Below are positions 1-11,122 of a stretch of 64,000 nt of DNA, in pieces (positions within the stretch are counted from its first letter, which is position 1; every line of letters starts with the position of its first letter). The notes below the pieces were generated by a model. It was not told the DNA's origin. It saw nothing but the letters and a program-made list of their open reading frames with translations, and ran no database searches. The position numbers and the translations under genes are program-made. This stretch comes from Kalmusia sp. IMI 367209. Lineage: Eukaryota; Ascomycota; Dothideomycetes; Pleosporales; Didymosphaeriaceae. The stretch spans positions 1,426,001 to 1,490,000 of the forward strand of contig JAPEUQ010000002.1 of assembly GCA_027946365.1 (NCBI GenBank). The letters run 5' to 3'.

Positions 1-44
1 CATTCGTAGGCTCATTATTTGGTCGAGATATTCCTCGTGCACCG

Positions 45-1050
45 CTACGTTCCCGTAGCACCGCCAAGTGTCAGTATCGTCGTACCATTTGTTGCATAGT
101 TGGTCATACTTCCCTCCTTCTCAGCGCCCACAGTGTCCTGCTCAGGTTCCTTTTTCACACCATTGGTCTGTCCAGTTGTAGTTCCTTTCGACAGTCCTGC
201 AACTGATGTTCTTTCATTAACGTGCTCATGTGTAATCCCATTCGTAGACCCAGGCTCGTTTCTAGGTGCATGAGACGTTTTGTCGACATCAGCGTGCGCA
301 TCATCCTGCTGCTTTCCCGCTCCATCAACCAGCCAGTTCACGCGACCTCCCGTGAGATTACTGATCCTGTCGCCAGTCGATGTTCCTTCGGGAGCGACAG
401 CATCGCTCTGATTGAACCTAAAATCAAACGTAAACCTCGCATGCTTTAACTCCCATAAGGAAGAAGAGGAAGCTTACCACTTCAAGATGGCATAGCCACC
501 AAGGGCCCACAGAAACAGGAAAGACGCAGTAAAAGTCGTCATGAAGATGGTGGGTAAGAGGACGAGAAGCGCCAAGCCGACCATGAAAAGGGTGAAAAGG
601 ACCGCGGCGAGGAGCCCGACTAGGAGCGCTGTGACGAGGGAGAATAAGAATACAGATATTGAGAATATTATGAAGAGGAGAGTTGGGATGCCAGTGAGGA
701 CGACGTGGGTAACCAGAAATGCCTATATAGTTCCGTCAGATTGGGCTTATGCTAATCGAAACGAAGCATCGATATTGAGACAGGAAAGCTCAATTAACGT
801 AATGCCAAGATGGCAATCCGAATGCTACAAAGCTGGAAGCATCGTTGGATAATTGGAGGACTTTACTGAGTCAGATTACAAAAAGATCAAGTGGACTTAC
901 AGCAAGCTTTGGGTTCTTTCCTGCGAAGTCCTGAAGCTTCGAAAACATCTCGGCCCTCTTATCAGATGGAGCTATCCGATCTAAGACGTTGTATAATGCA
1001 TTCCCTAGCGTTTCCAATACGGACTGGATAGTGTTCAAGAGGCCCGACAT
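45..1050 (-). CDS. Promethin-like lipid-droplet assembly protein, 3 exons, about 255 aa
   Basis: Exons are 901-1050, 478-722 and 45-417; donors GTAAGT and GTAAGC and acceptors TATATAG and TTTTAG keep one frame from ATG to TAA. The first 50 residues form an amphipathic N-terminus (MSGLLNTIQSVLETLGNALY). Exon 2 is almost wholly hydrophobic, with four closely spaced membrane stretches ending in GGYAILKW. Exon 3 is a hydrophilic, Gly/Thr/Glu-rich tail. A small protein with a promethin-type hydrophobic hairpin block fits the LDAF1/promethin family, which works with seipin at ER sites of lipid-droplet formation. The fold assignment rests on composition and layout, not on catalytic residues, so a different small ER membrane protein is possible. 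It is divergent from the Pol I subunit gene, with about 360 bp between the start codons. Confidence 0.6.
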
Positions 1051-1410
1051 CTTTATTCAGAGCGACTTTGGTGTACACGGGTCGATAGTTGTTTATACTC
1101 TCAGCGAGTCTTCAGGAACACGAAAGTTACTTATTGAGAGCGTGGAGTTATTCGTACACGGCAATTTCGAACAAGGAAAATGAATAGCATACAAAACTCC
1201 TTTAGAAAGGGAGTGATTGTAACGGAAACAACAAGGTCTTTTCAGGGTTCAAGATCACGCTAACCGTCATGCCCGCTAGCCGGGGCACCAGCCACATCTG
1301 TGGCGTCGCAGGGATCAGCGCCAAGATTTCGTTTTCCAAAAATCTTAGATGCGCGCCGACAACGCTCAATACAAAGACTTTGAAGCATACATATAACTTC
1401 AGGGCACAAA
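1051..1410. promoter_or_regulatory. Divergent intergenic region, promethin-like / RPA49
   Basis: About 360 bp separate the two start codons and must carry both promoters. Open frames here are short and in conflicting frames. No clear TATA box or factor site was recognised. Confidence 0.4.
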
Positions 1411-2895
1411 ATGGGCAGCGAGAAGAAGCGGAAAAGACAAGAGGAGGCAGGCGGTCGAGCGCCGAAAAAGGCCGCCATTGCGCATGCTGAAGGCAATGTG
1501 CAGGTACAACACATCGACAACAGCGAAGTCCCGGGCCCGGTAATAGGTATATAAGCCTGTTTTCACCAGTCGACACCGCATAATAGGCTAACAGTCTGAT
1601 AGCATCAACTCCAGGTCTCAAATTCCCCTCCCATATTTCCTTCAAACCATACAAACGCACCAGAATCCTCCCAACAGGAAACGTTACCGAATTGCTCCTC
1701 CAGTCATCCGATCATTCCCGCCTCGATTATACTGCGCGTGAGGAGAAAGATGGAAGCTCAGAGAGCCAGCTTAAGGACTACATCGGCGTATACGATCCCG
1801 CAACCGGCAAGATGCAGCTCATGCCGGTGAGGAGGGTTACTGTGCGAAGCACGCTGCGGAGCGAGACCGAAGAGTTACAGAACAGACAGGCCAAGATTGA
1901 GGCAGCACAGTCCTCGTTCACGGCGAAGAGACATGCTCTTGCGGCAGAATTTGGCTCTAAGAGGTCACGGAAGGCTATCGAGGATATGACGCAGAACGCT
2001 ATCCAACGCGGGGATGCGACAAAAGATGAGGGGATTGCGGATAATGTTCTAAAAGGAATATCAGGCGCTACGGATGCCATGCCTACCCGCGAGGAACTCG
2101 CCGCTGCAGTCGACCAGTCGAAACCCCGCCCACGCGCGAACCTTAGTGCTGAGTACCCTATAGACGTCTATCCCATTGATGTTGTGGTTGGAAACGAACT
2201 TATGGCGCTCATCGAGGTCAGCGACTGGGTCAATGCTTCGGAAGCAGGGACCGGTGTCCAAGTCGGCAGCAAGTTCGTCGCGAAGCGCATCGGGAAGCTA
2301 GTCAAAAACAAACAGTATCAGAAGCTCAAGGTGCTGCGCTTCATACTGCTTTGTGTGAAGTTCAACGACATTGCTGTCAAGTCCGGAAAAGGCCCCAAGA
2401 AAGTCCAGTCCAACAAGGATAAATACGAGAAAGCCATGGGCGAGGACGTATCGCAGCCTTTGGGAAATGCCATCAGGAGGCGATTCGCTTCTGAGTACGT
2501 TATCTGAGCTTTCTGGAGGATATTTGCGCTGACGAAATTAGGAACAACGAGCTACCACGCTGGAATATCGATAACTTGATAACTCATGCTTGTGCCGCAG
2601 CTCTCATTGTTGATGACTTTGAAGTCGATGTTAATGATCTGCGAGAAGATTTCAAGCTCGAGAACAGAGAGTAAGCTTTCCTACTGTTGGGGTTTATTTC
2701 TCAAATGCGTGCTAACATAAACGCAGGATCAAGCAGTACTTTGCTGAGTTGGGATGTAAACTCAAAGCACCATCCGACACTGATCGTAACAAACTGAAGA
2801 TCACAAAGGCGGAGAGTAATAATCACTTCATCGCGCAACTAAAGTTGCCGTTGAAATTCCCGCAGCTTAGGACGGGACCTTCGAAGCGGCGGTAG
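1411..2895 (+). CDS. rpa49: RNA polymerase I subunit A49 (Rpa49), 4 exons, 441 aa
   Basis: Exons 1411-1546, 1603-2494, 2542-2670 and 2727-2895 join in one frame (phases 1, 2, 2). The N-terminus is a basic nuclear-type stretch (GSEKKRKRQEEAG). It is followed by the dimerisation-domain block typical of fungal A49 (LDYTAREEKDG, then YIGVYDPATGKMQL and VRSTLRSETEEL). A linker leads to the C-terminal tandem winged-helix part with the NNELPRWNIDN and ACAAALIVDDFEVD stretches. A49 with A34.5 forms the TFIIF/TFIIE-like subcomplex of Pol I in the nucleolus and supports initiation and elongation on rDNA. The length matches fungal homologues. The start was chosen because it supplies the basic N-terminus and is the only ATG in frame before the first intron. 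The small third and fourth exons are needed to complete the winged helices. Confidence 0.92.
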
Positions 2896-3367
2896 ACGAG
2901 ACACTTCTCAAAGACGGAAGGACAAGAGCCTAAGCGTCCTCCTGCGAAACTTCTCAATATGGATGGACGTAGTTCAATTGATCACTCTAGCGATTTTCAA
3001 AAAGATCGAACTTTACTCAAGCCAGATTCAATCTTCTAGTCCATCTGACACACCAACATCCCCAAACCATCACCACCAATTGCCCATTCACTCTACACAC
3101 CCATTGAATTACGATCCACATCTTTCGTCACAAGGCACTTCACTTAGGTGGTCGACTAGATAGCACGCAACTCTTGGTGGACCCTTAGGCCCGACTCATT
3201 GTCCTGAGCATGACATCACCACTTGCCTAAGAACATCCGTGACGCACCTTATTCGTATAAGTTCCATAGAGCATCACCGCAATCAAGATAAACTCTTCAA
3301 ACAAATCCGAATTCCTAGCATTGATCTTCCTCCACCCAGACTTCACGCCGCAAATCTATCTCTCGAA
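2896..3367. other. Intergenic, no gene seen
   Basis: This is the 3' flank of RPA49 and the upstream region of the small gene at 3368. It is rich in CA/CCA, TC-rich just before the next start, as is usual for fungal promoters. No supported ORF. Confidence 0.4.
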
Positions 3368-3719
3368 ATGACTTCAAACACCACCACTGCCGCGGACAAG
3401 CTCGGCGCCAACAGAAACACGAACGCCATCCCGCAGGAAGTCAGTGTCCCAGTTCCCAGTTTTCCTCGCCCTCCCCCACCTTACTCCCATCTCCTAACAA
3501 TCATAACAGAACCCATCGATAGTATCCAGCGCTGGCGCCATCGGCAAGCAATTCAATCCCGACGGTGCTATTGGCCAAATCGGCGAGAAGATTGGTGGGC
3601 CGTTGAGCAGCCAAGGCATTATTGGCAGCCAGTTCGATGCGAGCAAGGACGGTATAGCAGGACACGTTGAACGTGCTGTTGATGGGCCGAGAAATCCGGC
3701 AGGGAATGGGCAAAAGTAA
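3368..3719 (+). CDS. Small conserved fungal protein with GAIGKQF-type repeats, 2 exons, 93 aa
   Basis: Exon 1 (3368-3439) encodes 24 residues ending NTNAIPQE; exon 2 (3510-3719) starts after an AACAG acceptor and ends at TAA. The joined protein has imperfect Gly-Ile repeats: AGAIGKQF, GAIGQIGEKIGGPL, then GIIGSQF. This is a short hydrophilic protein family I have seen in filamentous ascomycetes, without a known function. The donor GTCAGT is not the strongest form, but it gives phase 0 on both sides and removes a proline-rich stretch unlike the rest. There is no signal peptide and no membrane segment. Role unknown; the composition hints at a disordered, possibly stress-related protein, which is inference only. 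Confidence 0.65.
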
Positions 3720-4715
3720 ATGAGAGTAGTAGAATAAGTTAAACTATGGCTAACCTCACGATCGCTTTGTCATATTACGATATAATATTTTTCCAGACTT
3801 ACTAGTACGCCATGAGTTCTATGTAAATTAAGCAGTAAGTGCACTCCGGATATACTTTGAATTACGAAAATATGAATATACACAAAGTTCTCAGACATTT
3901 AGCATATGCCTGTACATTATGTCATGTTATTAGTTCATGGCTCACGTATATGCTTATTATTAATAATGATGTTTCTGAGTGTAGCCATCCAGCGCTAAAC
4001 GAAGGGTAGTGAATTTGGTCAGCTTAAGGTCCCAACGGAGCATTGAGAGTTCTGACCAATTGCCGATACAGGACTTTGATCCAGTTAAGCCAAATGCCGA
4101 ATTGTGCTAAGAGAACTAAAAAGTTGTCCGCACAGCTTGCGGCCGCAATCATGCCAAGAACTATCCTTGACCCCGCTCTTGGCCTTCTTCCAAATCCATT
4201 GTAAGTGACTGTGTGGCTGAAGGCTGTGAATTTCCTCTTCCGTGATATCGCTACTTTTTAGCTCAAAGATCACCACTGCCAGTACCAGAGCTATTCCAAA
4301 CTCGGATGTGGCATTCTGGCGGATGGAAACACTTCCGTACCAAGGACCTGGGCGATTTCCTTGGTGATCTCTACCAAGACGATCTTACAGTGGCACTTCT
4401 AAATGTCAGTCTTGTCGGTACAGATGATTGTTGAAAACATTGCCAAGCGGGCCATGATCGCGCTCCCAAGGCACCAAACGATATCTCCAAGACTTCGAGG
4501 TGGAATCTTCTTCGAAGAAACTCGGGGTATGTGCGTCACTGGAGAGAACTAGAGAACGACAATGTCCAAAGCATATAAAAATCGATTGAAGCATCTGCTT
4601 CCGCAAGGTCACTCAGGATCTATCCACTCGATCAGACTAATTTAATCAATTCTAAAAGATAATACCACACTTGGATCGTACGAACATAATCTTTCATACT
4701 TCATACCACACCGAC
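3720..4715. other. AT-rich intergenic region with one weak gene candidate
   Basis: About 1 kb. The first 250 bases are AT-rich, like a 3' flank. Around 4151-4368 there is an ATG, 50 coding bases, a canonical GTAAGT donor at 4201 and a TTTTTAG acceptor at 4259-4261, giving a possible peptide of about 50 residues that stops near 4368. I do not recognise it. It may be a remnant or chance. Confidence 0.25.
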
Positions 4716-5377
4716 ATGCATTTCTCCAGCTTCGCTCTCACCGCCCTCCTTGCGTCCACCGCAGTCGCCAGCCCCACTTGGGGCGGCGAAGGCTGGAAGA
4801 AGGACTGGAACAAGAAATGGACCGACAAGTGGAACAAGCACGACTACAAGAACGAGAAGGTCTTCTCCTTCGACAAGACCTTCGTCGTCAAGGCTGTTCC
4901 TAAGCAAGTGATTGCCGGTCAAGGCGCAGCAGCTGCGCCTAGTCCAGGAGAGCCTGGTGCAAAGGGTCTTTTCAAGTTCGGCATTAACGTCGCCGACAAT
5001 ACTATTTGCTATGTACGATTCGAATGAAATGCAGCCTTCTGTTGAGTATTTCCATTGACAATAGTCAGAATATCACACTCTCCGGAGTCACTGGCGAATA
5101 CTCCTCGCCCGCTAACACAGCAACGCATATCCACGAAGCAGCAAAAGGTGCCAATGGACCGCCGCGTCTTGCATTCCCGAACCCTGTAGGTCCGGACGAG
5201 CGCCGCGTCTCGTACGGCTGCTTGACGGGGCCCTTCAAGACTGGTATTGTTAACAATGGCGTGGACACGGGTGCCAACTTCCATGTCAAGCAGATTGTTG
5301 ATAACCCTGCCGCGTTCTTTGCAGATACCCATACTGCGAAATTCACTGCGGGCGCGGTTCGTGGACAGCTTGCCTAG
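4716..5377 (+). CDS. Secreted CHRD-domain protein, 2 exons, 201 aa
   Basis: Exon 1 is 4716-5012 and exon 2 is 5069-5377; the intron has a GTACGA donor and an AGTCAG acceptor, phase 0. The first 18 residues (MHFSSFALTALLASTAVA) form a clear signal peptide with a likely cut after AVA or ASP. A Trp/Lys-rich spacer follows (WKKDWNKKWTDKWNK). The rest is a CHRD (chordin) domain: FKFGINVADNTICY, NITLSGVTGEYSS, THIHEAAKGANGP, then a C-terminal NFHVKQIVDNPAAFFADTHT and FTAGAVRGQLA. Fungal CHRD proteins are secreted or wall-associated with no settled function. The histidine of THIHEA is the conserved CHRD position. No downstream partner gene is evident. Confidence 0.85.
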
Positions 5378-5866
5378 ATGAACTGGAAGGCGTGAGAGAA
5401 GTACAGCTGGAAATGGTTGAATGGATATGGGAGAGGTAGTTGCTTAGTGCTACTTCAAAATTTGGACAAATGCCTCCGAACTTCAAAATGATCTCGCATT
5501 CTCAATATTTTTATTGTCTTCGTTGCTTTTTCTAGTGCAAACGTTCGAGGACTTTTCTAGTTTTGTGTAATATCCAGGGGTGACTCAAGGCACAGTACGT
5601 CCTCAAACTGTTGCCTTGATACTGCACGTAATCTGTTTAGTGTATAGAATACGACAAAGGATGTCGTATGTGTCAATACGTGCGCAATAAAATAAATGTT
5701 GATGATCAAGGGTCATTATGTTGTGGAAATTCATCTTTTGTTGAAATTTGCAATCATTACTATCGTGCCCAAACTCCGTTCGCTATGCCGCCCGAATCAT
5801 GTCGTACCATGACATCCAAATCCCCTGGTATCATATCAAGCCATATATACTCCGAAAGTGCAAAAT
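5378..5866. other. Convergent 3' flanks, no gene seen
   Basis: About 490 bp between the ends of two convergent genes (CHRD, plus; Derlin, minus). It is AT-rich with no supported ORF. Confidence 0.4.
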
Positions 5867-7068
5867 TTATTCGCCGAGACGGCGGCCAGGCCCCCATTGG
5901 CTACTACTAGCACCAGTACTTCGACCCGTAGACGCCGCGTCATTGTTCGTCCTGCCCTGCTGCGCCATGCCATACGGCCTTGCCTGCTGCGCTCCAGGAC
6001 GTCCGCCAAACCACTGCTTCACAGTTGCAGGCGTAGTGATGTAGTTTATACCCCCACCGAATGTGGGCCAAATGCGGGTAAGGAAGTCGAACAAGTGGGC
6101 AGCGATGAGGCCCGTAGCTTGCGGCAGGGCTTGGTCGGGACCATCCATGATTAGCGTCATGAATAGCAGCGCCAAGGGCAGGTACTTTGCATCGAACGTG
6201 ATGATGAAGAACGAGACTTGTCGGGTCGGGTTGTCCTGTGCGTACGTGTATGCATAGGCGAGCGTGAGGGCAGGGAGGAAGGTGAAGGCATTGAGGAAGA
6301 AGCCTGCGAGCGCCTTGAAGCAAGTCAGCGACGATCACTCCAAAGATCTTTGTCCGAGAACAATAAGCGAAAAGAACTAGGAAAAGTATGTAGGGAGCCA
6401 ACACCGCACCACGGAATTGCGCGTCCGCTGTGCTTTCTCAAATGGCATTCCCACCATGCTCACACACCACGCAACCCCTTTTGGATTATGCGAATGACGA
6501 GGCGCGTACTGTGCAAGGGTGATCTCCCTCGATTTCAGGAACCGCTTCAGCTAGAAATTGTGACTGGGCGGGCAGATGGTCGAGGTTGTCCGAAGACGAA
6601 AAAGGTTGTACATATCGAATGGAGAAAGCAGCGGGGCTACTTACCACAATGAACGAACCAACAAAAATCGTGTATACGAAGAAGTCGCCGGGTTGCGAGA
6701 ACCGCGACGACTCACGCTCCAAGCCGCTCCCGTACTGGTACACTGCTCTCTGTTAGTGTGGAGTCAGTCAGGAGGATGATGTGACGCACGGAAGTACGGA
6801 TCCAGCACTATAGCAAATTTGGGCTTCGTTATGAAGAACGCCGTGACCAGCCGCCACAACTGCGGTAGCATCTGCGTAGTGAAGATCCAGGGCTTGAAAA
6901 AATAGAACTGCGACAGGCTGATGATCCTGGCATATCCCAGCGCGGAGACCACGACAGCTGCAGCAGTAATGGTCCTGCATCTACAGTTAGAATTTTGGCT
7001 ACTTTGGTGAATGGATTGTGGGCAATGGCTTACCTCGTAACCGGCGGAAGAGTCCAGAAGACGTCCAT
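5867..7068 (-). CDS. Derlin (Der1-like ERAD membrane protein), 4 exons, about 254 aa
   Basis: Exons 7034-7068, 6790-6974, 6645-6742 and 5867-6313 join in frame. Derlin hallmarks in order: N-terminal MDVFWTLPPVTR; first membrane helix TITAAAVVVSALGY; the WRLVTAFF and LYQYGSGLE loop; helices DFFVYTIFVGSFIVV and ALTLAYAYTYAQDN; then ATGLIAAHLFDFLTRIWPTF; and a Gly/Ser/Gln-rich cytosolic tail that may carry a p97/Cdc48-binding region. Derlins are inactive rhomboids that form the retrotranslocation path for misfolded ER proteins. The third intron (6314-6644, 331 nt) is long for this genome. Its acceptor was set at the CTTCAAG site because only this gives phase 0 and a good helix. The same intron holds alternative AG sites, so the exact join is less sure than the rest. 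Confidence 0.85.
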
Positions 7069-7433
7069 GATGGGCAGACGTGTATTGAATGAGCGTGGGG
7101 AGTGAGGGTTGCAGTTGTGAGGAACTGGAGCCGCAGCTGCCTGGAGAAGAAAAGACAACGGAAAAGGTGGCTTGATTGAAGAAGGCGTAGTGCTTACCTA
7201 ATGTATCCGCGGTCTGATTGGCTACATGCCCGAGCACCCATGCAAGCACTCTCGGTATTGACTATGAGATTTCGAATTATTCTACCTTCTTACCATTGAC
7301 CAAACCTGTAAAAGCAATTTTAGTGCATGCATATAATACAAACCAAGCGAGATCTTACGTCACCACCATCGTCACGCATTCCTCCTCTATGCTTTACAAT
7401 GCCGTCTAATACTACAAATAAACGCTCAAAGAC
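7069..7433. promoter_or_regulatory. Upstream region of the Derlin gene
   Basis: About 365 bp between the Derlin start and the 3' end of the next minus-strand gene. No ORF with support. It should hold the Derlin promoter; no factor site was recognised. Confidence 0.35.
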
Positions 7434-8158
7434 TCACGATTCCGGATCCGTGCCCTTGACATTGCTCTCTGCACCAACCCCAGGAGTTCCGCGCCGCTCA
7501 AAGTCATCCTCGTACCGCCTCCACACCTCCATATCTCTACGCAGTCTCTTCTGATGCCGCACATGGTGCTCATACGCAATCATGCGCTTGTCGGCTTCAA
7601 TCATGCTACCCAATATCATGCCGGACATTTGGATGTACCTACTGCATGTTAGAAAGAGATACTCCCAAGTGACATGCAGTAGGTAGATTAGGAAAGAGGT
7701 AAGGATGGTTGGATGCATTGCGAGTGGAGATGTGGGAACGATGCGCGCAGGAAAACAGAAGTTTGACTTGCACTTTGAACTGAATAGTAAGACCTCGATA
7801 CACTGGAGAAAGCGCATATGCGGCGCCGCCGGCTACGGCTGCGAAAGCTCCCCACTGCATCGATTATTGTTAGCAACTGCGCTCTCCAAGAACCACATAT
7901 ACTGGCAGATGGTTGAGACTAGGCGTAATTCTAGGGTCTCCACGTGAGTACCCCAATACCTTCAAAGGATCCACTATCGTATACCATCCAGCCTCCTGCA
8001 AGCCATGGCAGCCATCGGAACCGACCACCAAAGTGCGAAGTCACACCGAAACTGATAAGAAAGCTCACCTTCGCAGCGCCCCAACCCGCACCCCGAGCCG
8101 CTTCCCAAGCAGCCGCATTCGTTTCTTCGTCTTTCGTCAAGCTGGCATGTTGTCGCAT
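7434..8158 (-). CDS. Small conserved fungal membrane protein, 3 exons with a GC-AG intron, 125 aa
   Basis: Exons are 8069-8158, 7772-7854 and 7434-7638. The N-terminus (MRQHASLTKDEETNAAAWEA) is polar, followed by one Gly/Ala-rich membrane stretch (WGAFAAVAGGAAYALSP), a second amphipathic stretch (YIQMSGMILGSMIEAD) and a basic, charged C-terminal helix rich in Arg and His. The second intron starts with GC (exon AAAGT, then GCAAGT), the standard GC-AG consensus. It is the only join that restores a continuous frame across QFKV-YIQMSG. I do not recognise the family by name. The layout suggests a mitochondrial inner-membrane or assembly-factor type protein, which is inference only. Confidence 0.7.
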
Positions 8159-8677
8159 TATGTCGATTTAAAGTAGTAGTGTCACTAGCATTAAAGGCCG
8201 ACGATTCTAAAGAGGAGAACGGTGAAGTTGGGCGGTTGATAAGGTGATGTCAAAATGCAGCCACATACAGCAGCGGTACCGGCTCGTTTTCGGCATGTGG
8301 GGACTGCCGAACCATTGAGCTGGGGCCAGAAATGAGAACACGCGTACACGTGGGAAAAGAGCGATAACGCGACCGCTCATGCGATGTCCACATATTGTCT
8401 TATTTTAATGTGAGCAGATTGTGATATTGTCTTGCTACTTTGCATTCGACTGTTGCGGACTATGAAAATACGCGCGACAGATGAAATAGGTAATATCAAA
8501 AACATGAGTGAGCCACTCACTCCCATTGCAATTTTATTGAAATATGCCTATGCCCATGCAATGTTCAATCTGCTGATGCTATATGCCGATGATGTCTGAA
8601 GCCCAGATACCCTTCATGCCGCTCGAACGCCAAAGGTCTTTTCTAAAAGTATGAACACAGAAGATAAGTATCAGGAT
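8159..8677. other. Intergenic, no gene seen
   Basis: About 520 bp between two minus-strand genes, covering the promoter of the 125-residue protein and the 3' flank of the coiled-coil protein. Moderately AT-rich; nothing recognised. Confidence 0.35.
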
Positions 8678-10318
8678 CTACATGCCCCACGGCCCGTCAA
8701 CCACATTAAGCGCACCCTCTACAGCCTCCTCGAGTTCACCAACTCGCCGCCGAAGCATGCTGTTCTCCTCCCGTTCTTTGGCGAGTCGACCCCATACAGC
8801 AGACTGAGAGCCACCTTCGCAGTTGGTGCAGCCCCATCCCCCACCCTTTTCAAGCCTGGCTGTGCCATCTCGCACCTTGTCGTATGTACTTCTTCGTTGA
8901 AGGAGCTCTGGTTTCTTGCCCTTGGGAGTTCTTTCCCGGTCGTCAGTCTCGGCGACGGAAGAAAGATCTGTGCCAGTAGGGCTCATGCAGTTGGTCCTCG
9001 AAAAGATGCTCGCATTATCGGTCTCACATTCCGACTCGAACCCAGAGTCTATACTGACATCTGAGTTCGATACGCGGTTTCGCCGCCTTGGTCCATGAAT
9101 GCTGCTTGCATCCGCGAAGTCATGGTGCATGCTATCTCGGACGAGAGCCAAGCTCTTCTTGCGCGCAGCTTCTTCCTCTTGTCTTGCGCGACGTTCAAAC
9201 ATTAGCTCTTCCATAAGCCGTCGCATCTGTTCATCCTGATCACTGGCGCGCGCAGCCATTGTCTCTAATTGTGACTTCAAGTGCCTGATGCGCGTGTCGG
9301 CTTCATCGAGCTCGTCATCTTGAGCGCTTTGTTCAGCGCGAGCGTCGACGAGCGCAGTGGACAGCTGACGGTACGATGTCTGGTATTGTGATAGTAGCGA
9401 TTCGGCGGTAGAGAGGAGGTCATTGAAGGACGCGGGGGCAAGTGGGTCGACAGGGCCGTGTGGAAAGAGCGCCTGCGAGATATTGAGGTTTAACAGCTCA
9501 TCGGACGGGTTGTGGTAGGTCGGTGACGGGATCGCAGGTGGTATTGCTGCATTCTTTTGCGTGTTGAGAAGCCATGCAAACCTGCTGCTAGCTGTTGATG
9601 GCGCAGGGCGTTTGGTAGATGGCGATGTTGATGCTGGACCCTGACTTGGCTCTTGCAAGTCATTGGACGCGCGCGTGAGCGACGTGCCACGGTTGAAGAT
9701 GCCTGCCATCATGTTGTCGTCTTCGTAGTCTTCCTCCGAATCGTACTCGTCCGAGTCCGAGTCGTCGTGCCTGCTGCTAACGCCCAGAGCGACCTGCCCA
9801 CTGGCGCCGTTGAACCAGTTTTGTAGAGCTTTTGCGCCGGCGCGGATCTTTGGCTGGCTAGCAGTCGACTCGATTGCGCTTCTCGAAGGGATGAAGCTTG
9901 CTAGCGACTTGGTAGGCGAGTGAAAAGATGCACGAGAAGTATGTTGTTGAAGTGTCGATGTAGCCCGAGTGATAAGCGGCTGACAGTTGTCGAAGAATGT
10001 GCCGGTGAGCGATCTTTGGTGTACCGAATGGGGTGACGAGGAGTAGTTCTCCAGTGGGGAGGGTACTTCGGCGTGTGGGTTGTAGGCAGTCGCAGTCGTC
10101 GATGTGAGTGCAGAAGGTGGCGGTCGGAGGTCGATGTCGTCGAAGGTGCCCACGTTGTCCTCTGCGATGGATGGAGCGTTCTGTCTCAGAGGATGCAGCG
10201 AGTTTCGACGGTCCCTTAACGACAGCTGTGTCGCATGAGGAGCTTGTGGGGGATGCAGGGCGGGCGGAGCATTGGGGCTCTTAACGGCGTCGAGCATATG
10301 CATGCCTGCTGGGGCCAT
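8678..10318 (-). CDS. Conserved fungal coiled-coil protein, single exon, 546 aa
   Basis: One uninterrupted frame from ATG at 10318 to the stop at 8678. The N-terminal 300 residues are Ser/Pro/Thr-rich and look disordered, with an acidic patch (DDSDSDEYDSEEDYEDD) near residue 195. Residues about 320-400 form a strong coiled coil (AQDDELDEADTRIRHLKSQL then DEQMRRLMEELMFERRARQE). Near the C-terminus is GGWGCTNCEGG, a CxxC pair, and a second short coiled coil (ENSMLRRRVGELEEAVEGAL). I do not recognise a named family. The layout of disordered region, coiled coil, CxxC and coiled coil is seen in uncharacterised filamentous-fungal proteins. Possible roles as a scaffold are not testable from sequence. 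The antisense frames here are shadows. Confidence 0.8.
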   Translation of the reverse strand: MAPAGMHMLDAVKSPNAPPALHPPQAPHATQLSLRDRRNSLHPLRQNAPSIAEDNVGTFDDIDLRPPPSALTSTTATAYNPHAEVPSPLENYSSSPHSVHQRSLTGTFFDNCQPLITRATSTLQQHTSRASFHSPTKSLASFIPSRSAIESTASQPKIRAGAKALQNWFNGASGQVALGVSSRHDDSDSDEYDSEEDYEDDNMMAGIFNRGTSLTRASNDLQEPSQGPASTSPSTKRPAPSTASSRFAWLLNTQKNAAIPPAIPSPTYHNPSDELLNLNISQALFPHGPVDPLAPASFNDLLSTAESLLSQYQTSYRQLSTALVDARAEQSAQDDELDEADTRIRHLKSQLETMAARASDQDEQMRRLMEELMFERRARQEEEAARKKSLALVRDSMHHDFADASSIHGPRRRNRVSNSDVSIDSGFESECETDNASIFSRTNCMSPTGTDLSSVAETDDRERTPKGKKPELLQRRSTYDKVRDGTARLEKGGGWGCTNCEGGSQSAVWGRLAKEREENSMLRRRVGELEEAVEGALNVVDGPWGM

Positions 10319-11122
10319 GGGTCCGGTCTAAGTTCGCACAGGAATGGGCAAGGCCGATCGGGGATGCAGGGAGTGTGGCCTTTTCCGCAGCCTCCTGTCC
10401 TGCGGTCGGTCTTCCTGGAGAACGTACGAGAGGTCGAGGGAACGTTTATGAAACGCGATATCGTCCTGTCCCTGTCCGTTATTGATGTAGGCGACCGCGG
10501 TTTCCCGGCAGCTGCTATTCTATCGATAACACGGAGAATAGCAAGGGAAAACACTCAACAACGAGGGAATGCACTACAGGTTGCTGTGGCACGGGCTCAA
10601 AGAAGTGTGCAGGAGTGAAGAATGGAACTTGGTGGGAGAATGTATCTTGCCGTCAGCTTTTCTGGAAGGTTGGAAATGCTGGCAGGGGGGCTGGCAAAGG
10701 AAGGCTGGGACCAGCCTCTCCCACGTCTCAAACATGACGCTGCAAATCCGCGATCCTCCCAATCAAACAACCCATAACCCCCACAAGTCTGCCGCAGTAT
10801 TCATAACCTGTTATTGCCATTAATTTTTCGGTCAGGCTTTGCCTTTGGTGCATACGCAATTCATTGCATCACTGTGATCGTCGAAACATCAGCCAGAATA
10901 GCATCGCCGGTCGCGCAGTAGCATGAAACAAAATGGGTCCCCATTAGCGCATCCTTCGGCCTGACAACCGCTTTTGCGCATGTTCGCCTGAGAAGGAAAC
11001 AAAGGCACGAATCGTTAAAGTTGCTGCATACCAATATGCTATATACCCGCCATACTTAGCTGTCCACGTTGTCCCACCCGTTTACCATTCGTCCACGACG
11101 CGCACAGAAACTAGTATTCCTA
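10319..11122. other. Intergenic, no gene seen
   Basis: About 800 bp. It contains the promoter of the coiled-coil gene and the 3' flank of the methyltransferase-GFA gene. Short ORFs near 10574-10823 overlap in opposite frames and have no recognisable content. Confidence 0.35.
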
